Source: Nocardia aobensis NBRC 100429 (GTDB lineage Bacteria > Actinomycetota > Actinomycetes > Mycobacteriales > Mycobacteriaceae). From it: a DNA stretch of 64,000 nucleotides. Positions 24,791 through 33,001 of this stretch are shown here, one piece after another. The position numbers and the translations under genes were made by a program. Where the stretch lies: positions 34,596 through 98,595 of the forward strand of contig NZ_BAFQ01000162.1 of NCBI RefSeq assembly GCF_000308375.1, read 5' to 3'. The notes under the pieces are model-generated. The model had not been told where the DNA came from. It worked only from the letters and a program-made list of their open reading frames with translations, and did not search any database. Positions within the stretch are counted from its first letter, which is position 1. Every line of letters starts with the position of its first letter.

Positions 24791-25444
24791 TCAGCCGGAT
24801 GTCGTGCTCGGCCATTCGGAGCCGAGCTGCGGATCGGCCTCGAGGTGGGTGAGTCCGTTCCAGCACAGGTTGACCAGATGCGCGGCGACCACCTCCTTGG
24901 ACGGCTGCCGTTCGTCGAGCCACCAGGTGGCGGCGGTGGCGACCATGCCGACCAGGGCCTGCGCGTAGAGAGTGGCGAGACTGGTGTCGAAGTCGCGGCG
25001 TTCGAAATCGCCGGCGAGGATGTGCGCGACCTGGTTGACCGCCTCGTTCAGCAGGCTCGAATAGGTGCCGGCGGCGGCCGAGGCGGGCTGATCGCGCATC
25101 AGGATGCGGAAACCGTCGGTGCGCTCCTCGATATAGGTCAGCAGCGCGAGGGCGACCTGTTCCAGCCGGACGCGGGAGCGGTTCTGGGTCAGCGACGAGG
25201 TGATCATGTCCAGCAGCGTCGACATCTCGCGGTCGACGACCACCGCGTAGAGGCCTTCTTTACCGCCGAAGTGTTCGTACACAACGGGTTTGGACACCTG
25301 GGCGCGCTGGGCGATCTCCTCGATGGAGGTGGCGTCGTAACCTCGTTCGGCGAACAGCGCCCGGCCGATCTCGATCAACTGCTGCCGGCGCTGCGTTCCG
25401 GTCATCCGCGGACGCGGCGCCCGTATCGGGTCGCCCGAAGTCAT
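24791..25444 (-). CDS. TetR-family regulator (Rv1019-like)
   Basis: 217 residues with a clear TetR helix-turn-helix (I-E-E-I-A-Q-R-A-Q-V-S-K-P-V-V-Y-E-H-F-G-G-K-E-G-L-Y). The C-terminal domain has W-W-L-D-E-R-Q and H-L-V-N-L-C-W-N-G-L. Position between mfd and glmU matches Rv1019. ATG at 25444. It probably controls its own expression and nearby genes; the ligand is unknown. Upstream lies repeat copy A. Confidence 0.88.
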   Translation of the reverse strand: MTSGDPIRAPRPRMTGTQRRQQLIEIGRALFAERGYDATSIEEIAQRAQVSKPVVYEHFGGKEGLYAVVVDREMSTLLDMITSSLTQNRSRVRLEQVALALLTYIEERTDGFRILMRDQPASAAAGTYSSLLNEAVNQVAHILAGDFERRDFDTSLATLYAQALVGMVATAATWWLDERQPSKEVVAAHLVNLCWNGLTHLEADPQLGSEWPSTTSG

Positions 25445-25451
25445 CGCTCCG

Positions 25452-25586
25452 CTCCCCCGCCTCTCCGCGTATTTTGCCGGTCGTAGGTGCCTGGAGATTT
25501 CTCGGCCGGGCCGGCGGTCGGCGACTACCCGAGGTCAGGGCGTGCCCGCCGAGTTACCCATGCGCTTTCGAAATCAATTGTTGCGT
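25452..25586 (+). repeat. Dispersed 135-bp repeat, copy A
   Basis: It begins with CTCCCCCGCCTCTCCGCGTA and ends in a part containing GCGTGCCCG, GAGTTACCCATG and AAATC. Copy B at 28485-28619 has the same blocks at exactly the same spacing, although the middle has diverged. The right-hand part can be read in both copies as a similar peptide (R-A-R-x-V-T-H-x-L-x-K-S). That hints at a decayed coding segment or a structured RNA. The stretch 25587-25744 up to the tRNA shows no gene. Confidence 0.6.
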
Positions 25587-25744
25587 TGCGCAAATTTACC
25601 CGATCGCGACCGGGCCATCTCGTCGACCCGCGACCCGCGCAGGGAAATCTGCCCGTAATTCGCGAAGCGGTGGGGAAACGTGCGAGGATATTGCGCGCAT
25701 GCCGTGGCGCAGCGGTGGATCCATGGGGTTCATCGGTGCGACGA

Positions 25745-25815
25745 TCCGCCGTAGTGTAATGGCAGCACCACTGATTTTGGTTCAGTTAGTTCAGGTTCGA
25801 GTCCTGGCGGCGGAG
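25745..25815 (+). tRNA. tRNA-Gln(UUG)
   Basis: A 71-base cloverleaf: acceptor TCCGCCG/CGGCGGA, D arm GTGTAATGGCAGCAC, anticodon arm ACTGA-TTTTGGT-TCAGT with anticodon UUG, variable loop TAGT, T arm TCAGG-TTCGAGT-CCTGG, discriminator G. CCA is not encoded. It sits just upstream of glmU, as the glutamine tRNA does in mycobacteria. Confidence 0.95.
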
Positions 25816-26016
25816 CTGGCGATGGGGCTGTGACCTGCGTGAATATCGGGCAAAGCCCCGAGCCGGTGCTCAGGCCCGGGTGGACTAGGGTGTGGGCGGA
25901 CGGCCGGCCGCCGAGCCCGCCGCAGACCGAGCCTGCGAAGGCCCGGCGCAGGCAGAGACAGCCGCAGGCAAAAGACAGCGCAGACCAGCACGATGACAGG
26001 CAGCCGAGGGAGATCC

Positions 26017-27507
26017 ATGCCACAGCAGACCGCCGTCGTCGTTCTTGCCGCCGGTGCCGGAACTCGAATGCGGTCCAAGACACCGAAAGTGCTGCATTCG
26101 CTCGCCGGGCGCAGCATGCTCGAGCACGCCCTGCACGCGGCGAACGAGATCGACCCCACCGACCTGATCACGGTGATCGGCCACGACCGCGAACAGGTCG
26201 GCGCCGCGGTGAATTCCGTTGCGGCAGAACTGGGTCGCGAGATCACCTCCGCGGTACAGGAACAGCAGCTGGGTACCGGGCACGCGGTGCAGTGCGCCCT
26301 GTCGGCTCTGCCCGCGGACTTCACCGGGGATCTGCTGGTGACCTCCGCCGATGTGCCGCTGCTGGACGGGCACACTCTCTCGGCGCTGCTGGACGAGCAT
26401 CGCAGTTATCAACCGCGTTCCGCGGTCACGGTTCTGACCTTCGTTCCCGAGGATCCGAACGGTTACGGCCGGATCGTGCGCGATCCCGACGGCGGCGTCC
26501 TCGAGATCGTCGAACACGCCGATGCCACCCCGGAGCAGGCGGCGATCAACGAAGTCAATTCCGGCGTCTACGTTTTCGACGTCACCGTGCTGCGGACGAT
26601 GATCAGCCGGCTGACGACCGCCAACGCCCAGCACGAGCTGTATCTGACCGATGTCCTGAAGCTGGCGCGCGAGGGCGGCCATCCGGTACACGGCGCGCGC
26701 CTGGTCGATGCCGCCAAGGTCACCGGCGTCAACGACCGGGTGCAGATGGCGCAGGCGGCCCGCACCCTGAACCGCTACATCCTCGAGCGCCATATGCGCG
26801 CCGGAGTCACCGTCATCGATCCGGCCACCACCTGGGTGGACGCGAGTGTGCGCATCGGCCGCGACGCGGTGCTGCGCCCCGGGGTCCAACTGCTCGGCAA
26901 CACCGTGATCGGCGAGGATGCCGAGGTGGGACCCGATTCGACCCTGACCGATGTGCTCGTCGGCGAGGGCGCGAAGGTGGTCCGGACCCACGGCGAGGGC
27001 GCCACCATCGCCGCCGCCGCCACGATCGGGCCGTTCGCCTATCTGCGTCCGGGGACGATCGTCGGCGAATCCGGCAAGATCGGCGCATTCGTGGAGACCA
27101 AGAACGCCTCGATCGGCGCGCATTCGAAGGTCCCCCACCTGACCTACGTCGGCGACGCCACCATCGGCGAGTACAGCAACATCGGCGCATCGAGCGTGTT
27201 CGTCAACTACGACGGCGTGAAGAAACACCACACCGTCGTCGGTTCGCATGTGCGCACCGGCAGCGACACGATGTTCGTCGCGCCGGTGACCGTGGGCGAT
27301 GGCGCATATTCGGCAGCGGGTACTGTGCTGCGTAGAAATGTTCCGCCGGGAGCGCTGGCAGTATCCGGCGGGGCGCAGAAGAACATTGAGGGCTGGGTGC
27401 AGCGGTATCGTCCCGGGACGGCCGCGGCGCAGGCGGCGGCGGAGGCGATCGCGGCCGATGACAGAGCGAGTCAGGCAACCGAGCAAAAGGATGGCAACAC
27501 AGAGTGA
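26017..27507 (+). CDS. glmU: Bifunctional UDP-GlcNAc pyrophosphorylase / GlcN-1-P acetyltransferase
   Basis: 496 residues. It acetylates glucosamine-1-phosphate and then uridylates it to UDP-GlcNAc for the cell wall. The N-terminal half has L-A-A-G-A-G-T-R-M-R-S-x-x-P-K and Q-L-G-T-G-H-A. The C-terminal half is a left-handed beta-helix of hexapeptide repeats with the acetyl-CoA site S-x-x-V-F-V-N-Y-D-G-V-K-K-H-H-T. ATG 26017 follows GAGGGAG. The stop overlaps prs (GTGA), so they are coupled. It is equivalent to Rv1018c. Confidence 0.97.
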   Translation: MPQQTAVVVLAAGAGTRMRSKTPKVLHSLAGRSMLEHALHAANEIDPTDLITVIGHDREQVGAAVNSVAAELGREITSAVQEQQLGTGHAVQCALSALPADFTGDLLVTSADVPLLDGHTLSALLDEHRSYQPRSAVTVLTFVPEDPNGYGRIVRDPDGGVLEIVEHADATPEQAAINEVNSGVYVFDVTVLRTMISRLTTANAQHELYLTDVLKLAREGGHPVHGARLVDAAKVTGVNDRVQMAQAARTLNRYILERHMRAGVTVIDPATTWVDASVRIGRDAVLRPGVQLLGNTVIGEDAEVGPDSTLTDVLVGEGAKVVRTHGEGATIAAAATIGPFAYLRPGTIVGESGKIGAFVETKNASIGAHSKVPHLTYVGDATIGEYSNIGASSVFVNYDGVKKHHTVVGSHVRTGSDTMFVAPVTVGDGAYSAAGTVLRRNVPPGALAVSGGAQKNIEGWVQRYRPGTAAAQAAAEAIAADDRASQATEQKDGNTE

Positions 27508-28484
27508 CCGCGTTCTCCACCGATAACCAGAAGAACCTGATGCTGTTCTCGGGGCGCGCTCACCCCGAACTGGCCGAGCAGGTCGCGAAGGAACTCGACG
27601 TCGCGATCACGCCGCAAACCGCCCGCGAGTTCGCCAACGGCGAGATCTTCGTTCGCTTCGAAGAGTCGGTGCGCGGCTCGGATGCCTTTGTGTTGCAGAG
27701 CTTTCCGGCTCCGCTGAACCAGTGGCTGATGGAACAGCTCATCATGATCGATGCGCTCAAGCGCGGTTCGGCCAAGCGGATCACCGCCGTCCTGCCGTTC
27801 TACCCCTACGCCCGCCAGGACAAGAAGCACCGCGGTCGCGAGCCCATCTCCGCCCGCCTGGTCGCCGATCTGCTCAAGACCGCCGGCGCGGACCGCATCA
27901 TCACCGTCGACCTGCACACCGATCAGATCCAGGGCTTCTTCGACGGCCCGGTCGACCACATGCACGCCCTGGTCCAGCTGTCGGAGTACGTGCGCAACCA
28001 CTACAGCACCGAGAACGTCACCATCGTCTCCCCCGACGCCGGTCGCGTGAAGGTGGCCGAGAAGTGGGCCGACGCGCTCGGTGGCGCGCCGGTGGCGTTC
28101 ATCCACAAGACCCGCGACCCGCTGGTGCCGAACCAGGTCAAATCGCATCGTCCCGTCGGTGACGTCGCCGGCCGCACCTGCATCCTGATCGACGACATGA
28201 TCGACACCGGTGGCACCATCGCCGAGGCCGTACGCGTGCTGCGCGAGGCCGGAGCCGGCGATGTGGTCATCGCCGCCACCCACGGCGTGCTGTCCTCCCC
28301 CGCGGCCGAGCGCCTCGCCTCCTGCGGAGCCAAGGAAGTCATCGTCACCAACACCCTGCCGATCACCGAGGACAAGAAGTTCCCCTCGCTGACCGTGCTG
28401 TCGATCGCCCCGCTACTGGCGCGGACGATCCGGGAGGTCTTCGAGAACGGCTCGGTGACGGGCCTGTTCAACGGCTCCGCGTAG
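27504..28484 (+). CDS. prs: Ribose-phosphate pyrophosphokinase (PRPP synthase)
   Basis: 326 residues, typical class I length. It makes PRPP from ribose-5-phosphate and ATP for nucleotides, His, Trp and arabinan precursors. Visible: the flexible ATP loop F-Y-P-Y-A-R-Q-D-K-K-H-R-G-R-E-P-I-S, the metal site V-D-L-H-T-D-Q-I-Q-G-F-F, and the PRPP loop I-D-D-M-I-D-T-G-G-T near residue 230. GTG 27504 overlaps the glmU stop. It is equivalent to Rv1017c. Confidence 0.97.
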   Translation: MTAFSTDNQKNLMLFSGRAHPELAEQVAKELDVAITPQTAREFANGEIFVRFEESVRGSDAFVLQSFPAPLNQWLMEQLIMIDALKRGSAKRITAVLPFYPYARQDKKHRGREPISARLVADLLKTAGADRIITVDLHTDQIQGFFDGPVDHMHALVQLSEYVRNHYSTENVTIVSPDAGRVKVAEKWADALGGAPVAFIHKTRDPLVPNQVKSHRPVGDVAGRTCILIDDMIDTGGTIAEAVRVLREAGAGDVVIAATHGVLSSPAAERLASCGAKEVIVTNTLPITEDKKFPSLTVLSIAPLLARTIREVFENGSVTGLFNGSA

Positions 28485-28619
28485 CTCCCCCGCCTCTCCG
28501 CGTATTCAGCGTGTCGTTGGGTGGGCGATGGGTTAGCCGTCGGTCTCTCCTTGGGTGCGTGTCGGTTTTTGGGCGTGCCCGGGGAGTTACCCATGTTCTT
28601 GCTAAATCGGTCGTTCCGT
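28485..28619 (+). repeat. Dispersed 135-bp repeat, copy B
   Basis: It starts at the first base after the prs stop with CTCCCCCGCCTCTCCGCGTA and ends with the same GCGTGCCCG, GAGTTACCCATG and AAATC blocks as copy A (25452-25586), same orientation and spacing. It occupies the region downstream of glmU-prs; no gene is visible between 28485 and 28753. A 3'-UTR structure, a mobile repeat or a coding relic are all possible. Confidence 0.6.
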
Positions 28620-28753
28620 CGGGTGACTATCCGACGGGGCGACTGATTTGTTCTGGGGGTTGTTCTCTCCTCTTCTGTCGTGATCAGCGGTAGCGTTGGT
28701 TGTAGGGTGCACCGCGAATGTCGAGTGTGCCGGCCTGCGAGAAGGGTGGGCTG

Positions 28754-29068
28754 ATGGCCGACGACGACACTTACCCGTTGATGGACGAGGTGTTCGAGAT
28801 GGGCGATGACGAGCGCGAAGACCTGGACTACGACCTCGGGGACGATGAACAGGCCGACGAGATCCGCGAATATCAGCGCTACATCGATGATCCGCCGGCC
28901 GACCTGGAAATCAGGTATCACGAGAACGACGACGACGGCCGCCTGGGGATCCGCAGCGAACTCGACCAGGAATGGACTCGGCGCCGGCATCGTCAGGAGT
29001 TGCGTGACGAGGACGAGCGGCCCGCCGAAGTCGCCGCCATCGAGGTCGTCGACGAGCCGGGCGACTGA
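28754..29068 (+). CDS. Acidic conserved hypothetical protein
   Basis: 104 residues, very acidic: D-D-D-T at the start, D-E-R-E-D-L-D-Y-D-L-G-D-D-E in the middle. No membrane helix, no cysteine, no recognised domain. ATG at 28754 follows GAGAAGGGTGGG. An in-frame ATG 36 bp upstream (28718) is less likely. It stands alone 61 bp before the DUF2461 gene and may share its transcript. Confidence 0.65.
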   Translation: MADDDTYPLMDEVFEMGDDEREDLDYDLGDDEQADEIREYQRYIDDPPADLEIRYHENDDDGRLGIRSELDQEWTRRRHRQELRDEDERPAEVAAIEVVDEPGD

Positions 29069-29129
29069 GCGGCGCCCGGTCGGGGCGGGCGCCGCGGAAC
29101 GTGTCCGCGGCGGTCGCTAAGTTGGCGGT

Positions 29130-29765
29130 ATGAGCGGATTCGCGGGGTTCCCGTTCGCCGGGCTCGACTTCTACGAGGATCTGGAAGCCGACAACTCGAA
29201 GGCTTTCTGGACCGCCAACAAGCATGTCTACGAGCAGTCCGTGCGGGCGCCTATGGTGGCGCTGACCACGGAACTGGAGAACGACTTCGGACCGGCGAAG
29301 ATCTTCCGGCCGTATCGCGATGTGCGGTTCTCCAAGAACAAGGCGCCCTACAAGGACCATCAGGGCGCGGTGGTCCGCACCGCCCCGGGAGCGGGCTGGT
29401 ACGTCCAGATCGGCGCGCCCGGACTGTACGTGGCCGGTGGGGTGTACGCGCCGACGCCCGAGCAGCTCGCGCGGTTGCGCACCACGATCGACGACGAGGT
29501 GCGCGGTCACGAATTGCGGGCGCTGCTGGACGGGGTGGCGGCGGTCGGCTATGTGATCGGCGGGGAGCAACTGAAGACCCGGCCCAAGGGATTTCCCGCC
29601 GACCATCCACGCATCGACCTGCTGCGCCACAAATCCCTGGTGGTCCACAAGGACTTCGGCGCGCCGCCCTGGCTGGAAACACCCCGCGCCGCCACCGAAG
29701 TCCGGGCCGCGTGGGAGGATCTGCGGCCCGTCGTCGAGTGGCTGGCCGCGGTCATCGGCAACTGA
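29130..29765 (+). CDS. DUF2461 (TIGR02453) family protein
   Basis: 211 residues. The family pattern is clear: F-Y-E-D-L-E-A-D-N-S-K-A-F-W-T-A-N-K near the start, K-I-F-R-P-Y-R-D-V-R-F-S-K-N-K-A-P-Y-K, then G-W-Y-V-Q-I. Members are widespread in bacteria and fungi, and their biochemical role is unknown. ATG at 29130. It converges on egtD with a 27-bp gap. Confidence 0.88.
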   Translation: MSGFAGFPFAGLDFYEDLEADNSKAFWTANKHVYEQSVRAPMVALTTELENDFGPAKIFRPYRDVRFSKNKAPYKDHQGAVVRTAPGAGWYVQIGAPGLYVAGGVYAPTPEQLARLRTTIDDEVRGHELRALLDGVAAVGYVIGGEQLKTRPKGFPADHPRIDLLRHKSLVVHKDFGAPPWLETPRAATEVRAAWEDLRPVVEWLAAVIGN

Positions 29766-29792
29766 CCCCGGCGGACAATCCGGGCCGGGCGA

Positions 29793-30764
29793 TCAGCGTC
29801 GTTCGGCCAGGACCAGCACGAAACGCTCGTCCGGATCGCTCCACACCTCTTCGGTGGCGAATCCGGCGCTGTCCAGTTCCCGGCCGAGGCCGTCCACGCG
29901 GAACTTGGCCGAGATCTCGGTGCGCATCTGCTCACCCTGCGCGAAGTCCACGACCAGGTCGAGATCGGCAACGGTGACCGTCATATCCCGGGTCGCCGCC
30001 AACCGCATCTCGATCCACTCGTTCTCCGCGTCCCAGTGCGCGATATGCGCGAAGGCTTCCGGGTCGAAGTCGGCATGCAGCCGAGAGTTCAACACGTGCA
30101 GGACATTTCGATTGAATTCGGCCGTCACGCCCGCGGCATCGTCGTAGGCGGGCACCAGCACCGCCGGATCGGTGACCAGGCCGGCCCCGAGCAGCAGCTG
30201 CTCACCCGGTTCGAGGACCTGCTGAATGCCGGCCAGGAATTCGGCCCGCTCCTGCGGAACCAGATTGCCGATGGTGCCGCCGAGGAATGCGATCATCCGC
30301 CGACCACCGCGCGGGAGATTGTGCAGGGTTTCGGTGAAATCGCTGACCACCCCGTGCACCGCGAGATTCGGGAATTCGGTACCGATCTGCTCGGCGGCAC
30401 CGCGCAGCGCCGAGACCGACACATCCTGCGGCACATAGGTTTTCAGTGGGCCCTCGGACAGCAGGGCCGACAGCAGCAGACGTGTCTTGGCCGCCGAGCC
30501 GGCGCCCAGCTCCACCAGCACCTCGGCCTGGGCGGTGCGTGCGATATCGCCGACCACGCGCTCCAGCAGCGCGCGCTCCGTGCGGGTCGGGTAGTACTCC
30601 GGAAGTTCGGTGATCGCTTCGAACAGTTCGCTACCGCGCGCGTCGTAGAACCACTTCGGCGGCAACGTCTTCGGATCGGCGGTGAGTCCGGTCCGAGCGT
30701 CCGACCGCAGGGCAGCGTCGAGATCGTCGTCGGTGAGATGGATGTCCAGCGTCGGTTCGCTCAT
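29793..30764 (-). CDS. egtD: L-histidine N-alpha-methyltransferase EgtD
   Basis: 323 residues. It trimethylates histidine to hercynine, the first committed step to ergothioneine. Markers: P-P-K-W-F-Y-D-A-R-G-S-E-L-F near the start, E-Y-Y-P-T-R-T-E, the SAM motif V-E-L-G-A-G-S-A-A-K-T, and A-F-L-G-G-T-I-G-N. ATG at 30764 overlaps the egtC stop by four bases. It is last in the egtABCD operon. Confidence 0.96.
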   Translation of the reverse strand: MSEPTLDIHLTDDDLDAALRSDARTGLTADPKTLPPKWFYDARGSELFEAITELPEYYPTRTERALLERVVGDIARTAQAEVLVELGAGSAAKTRLLLSALLSEGPLKTYVPQDVSVSALRGAAEQIGTEFPNLAVHGVVSDFTETLHNLPRGGRRMIAFLGGTIGNLVPQERAEFLAGIQQVLEPGEQLLLGAGLVTDPAVLVPAYDDAAGVTAEFNRNVLHVLNSRLHADFDPEAFAHIAHWDAENEWIEMRLAATRDMTVTVADLDLVVDFAQGEQMRTEISAKFRVDGLGRELDSAGFATEEVWSDPDERFVLVLAERR

Positions 30765-31606
30765 GAACGGGCCCTTTCGGATTCATCAGGTCCTGCGGAG
30801 AGAGTGGGTTGTGCTGTGTCCAGCGGCTCGACCACGAGAAGACCGGGCCGCACCGTCACCACCTGCCGGTCGGTGATCGCCTGCCAGCGTGGATCGTCGT
30901 CGTACGGTTCGGAGGAAACCACCGCGACCTCGTCGGTGACCAGCACCGACAGCGAGTGGTGAACAGTTGTCGCCCACAGTGTTTCGCCGTCCCCGAGTAG
31001 CAGGTTCAGCCGCGCGCTCGGCGCCTGCGCCAGTACGGCGCGCACCGTCGCCGACACGGCCGCCGCGACGGCCCGGAGCCGGGCGTCGGACTCGCTGCGT
31101 CCCTCGAACGACGGCGACAGTGCGCCGATTCCGTCCAAGGCGGCGCGCAGCACTACCCAGAGCGCGGCGGAATCGGTCGCGGATTCGGCATCCAGCAGAT
31201 CCGGCGACCCGAATTGCTTTGCCACCACGGGTAACACCGTGCGCCAGTTCTGAATCACGCCGTTGTGGCTGAACGCCCATCCGCCGTCGGTGAACGGGGC
31301 GCAGGCGGTCCGCTCCACCGGCATGCCGACCGTGGCCGAACGCACCGCGGCCAGCACCGCCGGTGACGACAGTTGCGGCAGCACCTCCTCCACCACGGGG
31401 TCGGTCCAGATCGGTGCGGCATTGCGGTAGCGGCTCGCGGCTCCTTCACCGGTCCACCACGCGACCCCGAAACCGTCGGCGTTGACGGTTCCCCCGTGAC
31501 GCATATCGTTCGGCGCCCACGACTGGGTGCGCAGCGAATGCGTTCCGCGAGTGAGCAGTTCACCGACCGGAGCCGGTGGTCCCAGATAGCCGAGATGTCG
31601 GCACAT
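30761..31606 (-). CDS. egtC: Ergothioneine amidohydrolase EgtC
   Basis: 281 residues, class II glutamine-amidotransferase fold. It removes the gamma-glutamyl group from the hercynyl-gamma-glutamylcysteine sulfoxide intermediate. The nucleophile is Cys2 (M-C-R-H-L-G-Y-L-G), followed by N-A-D-G-F-G-V-A-W-W and F-S-H-N-G-V-I. The ATG shares one base with the egtB stop (TGATG at 31606). Order and overlaps match the mycobacterial operon. Confidence 0.95.
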   Translation of the reverse strand: MCRHLGYLGPPAPVGELLTRGTHSLRTQSWAPNDMRHGGTVNADGFGVAWWTGEGAASRYRNAAPIWTDPVVEEVLPQLSSPAVLAAVRSATVGMPVERTACAPFTDGGWAFSHNGVIQNWRTVLPVVAKQFGSPDLLDAESATDSAALWVVLRAALDGIGALSPSFEGRSESDARLRAVAAAVSATVRAVLAQAPSARLNLLLGDGETLWATTVHHSLSVLVTDEVAVVSSEPYDDDPRWQAITDRQVVTVRPGLLVVEPLDTAQPTLSAGPDESERARS

Positions 31607-32943
31607 CAGCGCTCGTCCGGTCGCAGGTCGCGGGCGAGGCGGAAGCCGGAGAAGATCTGCCGACGGATCGGGTGGTCCCAGTTGCGGAAGGTACTGCGGC
31701 AGGCGACCGGGTCGGTGCCGAAGGATCCGCCGCGCAGGACGCGGTAGTCACCGCCGAAGAACACCTCGGAATATTCGCGGTAGGGGAAGGCGGCGAATCC
31801 CGGGTACGGCTCGAAACCCGAAGCGGTCCATTCCCATACGTCGCCGATCAGCTGATGCACCCCGGACGGCGACGCACCGGCCGGATAGGCGCCGACATCG
31901 GCCGGTTCCAGATGGCGCTGCCCCAGATTGGCGGTGGTGTCGTCGGGTTCGGCGTCGCCCCAGGGATATCGACGGGATCGCCCGGTGGCCGGATCGAACC
32001 GCGCGGCCTTCTCCCATTCGGCCTCGGTGGGCAAGCGTTTGCCCGCCCAGTTGGCGTAGGCCTCGGCCTCGAACCAGCACACGTGCACCACCGGCTGCTG
32101 CGGGCGCACCGGCGCCGGCGTCCCGAAACTCCGCCGCCACCAGCGATTGTCGCTGTCGCGCTCCCAGAACTGTGGCGCGGTCAGATCGGCCTCCATCCGG
32201 TGGGCCCAGCCCCGCTGTGACCACAACTCGGGCCGGTGATAACCGCCGTCCTCGATGAACGCCAGATATTGCGCATTCGTCACCGGCGCCGCATCGATCG
32301 CGAAGCCGGGCAGGTGCACACGATGTTCGGGCCGCTCGTTGTCGAGGGCCCACGGATCCGAGGAGGTGCCCATGGTGAATTCGCCCGCGGGCACCACGAC
32401 TTCGTCGCCGACCGCGACACGCGCTCCCGGTGCGGGCGCGGCGGTCAGCACCGCGGCGCCGGCGCGCAGCTGATGGGTGGCGAGCATGGTCTCATCGTGC
32501 TGCTGTTCGTGCTGGGCGATCATGCCGAAGGCGAAACCACTGTCCACCAGGCGGTTTCCGCGCAACGGGCTGGAATTCAACACATCCAGCACCTTGTCCC
32601 GCACCGTGCCCACGTACCCGCGTGCCTGCGCGGGATTCAGCAGCGGCAGCGCAGGGCGGTCGGCGCGGGCATGCCGGAAGGCGTCGTAGAGGTGGTCGAT
32701 ATCGGCCCGGACCGGCTCACGCCCGCCGACATCGCGGACCAGCCACAGTTCCTCCTGGTTGCCGATATGCGCCAGATCCCACACCAGCGGGCTCATCAGC
32801 GGCGAATGCTGGGCCACCAGTTCGGCCTCGTCGACCGCCTCGGTCAGCACCGTCGTGCGGGCGCGGGCGCGAGTCAGGACCTCCGCGATCTGTGCGCGTA
32901 ATCGCTCGGTGGCGGCGTGATCGGTTCCCGTGTGAACGGTCAT
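31606..32943 (-). CDS. egtB: Sulfoxide synthase EgtB
   Basis: 445 residues. This mononuclear iron enzyme joins hercynine and gamma-glutamylcysteine with O2. The DinB-like N-terminal half holds the three-histidine iron site: H59 (L-A-H-I), H145 and H149 (Q-H-E-Q-Q-H-D-E). The C-terminal half is an FGE-sulfatase domain (G-E-F-T-M-G-T, R-L-P-T-E-A-E-W-E, R-G-G-S-F). ATG 32943 is chosen because the upstream extension has no family match. It is 58 bp after egtA. Confidence 0.96.
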   Translation of the reverse strand: MTVHTGTDHAATERLRAQIAEVLTRARARTTVLTEAVDEAELVAQHSPLMSPLVWDLAHIGNQEELWLVRDVGGREPVRADIDHLYDAFRHARADRPALPLLNPAQARGYVGTVRDKVLDVLNSSPLRGNRLVDSGFAFGMIAQHEQQHDETMLATHQLRAGAAVLTAAPAPGARVAVGDEVVVPAGEFTMGTSSDPWALDNERPEHRVHLPGFAIDAAPVTNAQYLAFIEDGGYHRPELWSQRGWAHRMEADLTAPQFWERDSDNRWWRRSFGTPAPVRPQQPVVHVCWFEAEAYANWAGKRLPTEAEWEKAARFDPATGRSRRYPWGDAEPDDTTANLGQRHLEPADVGAYPAGASPSGVHQLIGDVWEWTASGFEPYPGFAAFPYREYSEVFFGGDYRVLRGGSFGTDPVACRSTFRNWDHPIRRQIFSGFRLARDLRPDER

Positions 32944-33001
32944 CAGTGCTCTCCCAAGGGTCGTGCCCGGCGGCCTCGTCGCACCGAGGCGCCGGTCGTA
33001 C

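Noticed and set aside
25993..26016. Earlier glmU start
   Set aside because: The upstream in-frame ATG adds eight residues not typical of GlmU. ATG 26017 has the ribosome site and the M-P-Q-Q-T-A-V-V-V start.
28511..28693. Possible 60-residue protein in repeat copy B
   Set aside because: It reads through the dispersed repeat, is not intact in copy A, and has no good ribosome site. Kept only as a hint of a decayed coding segment.
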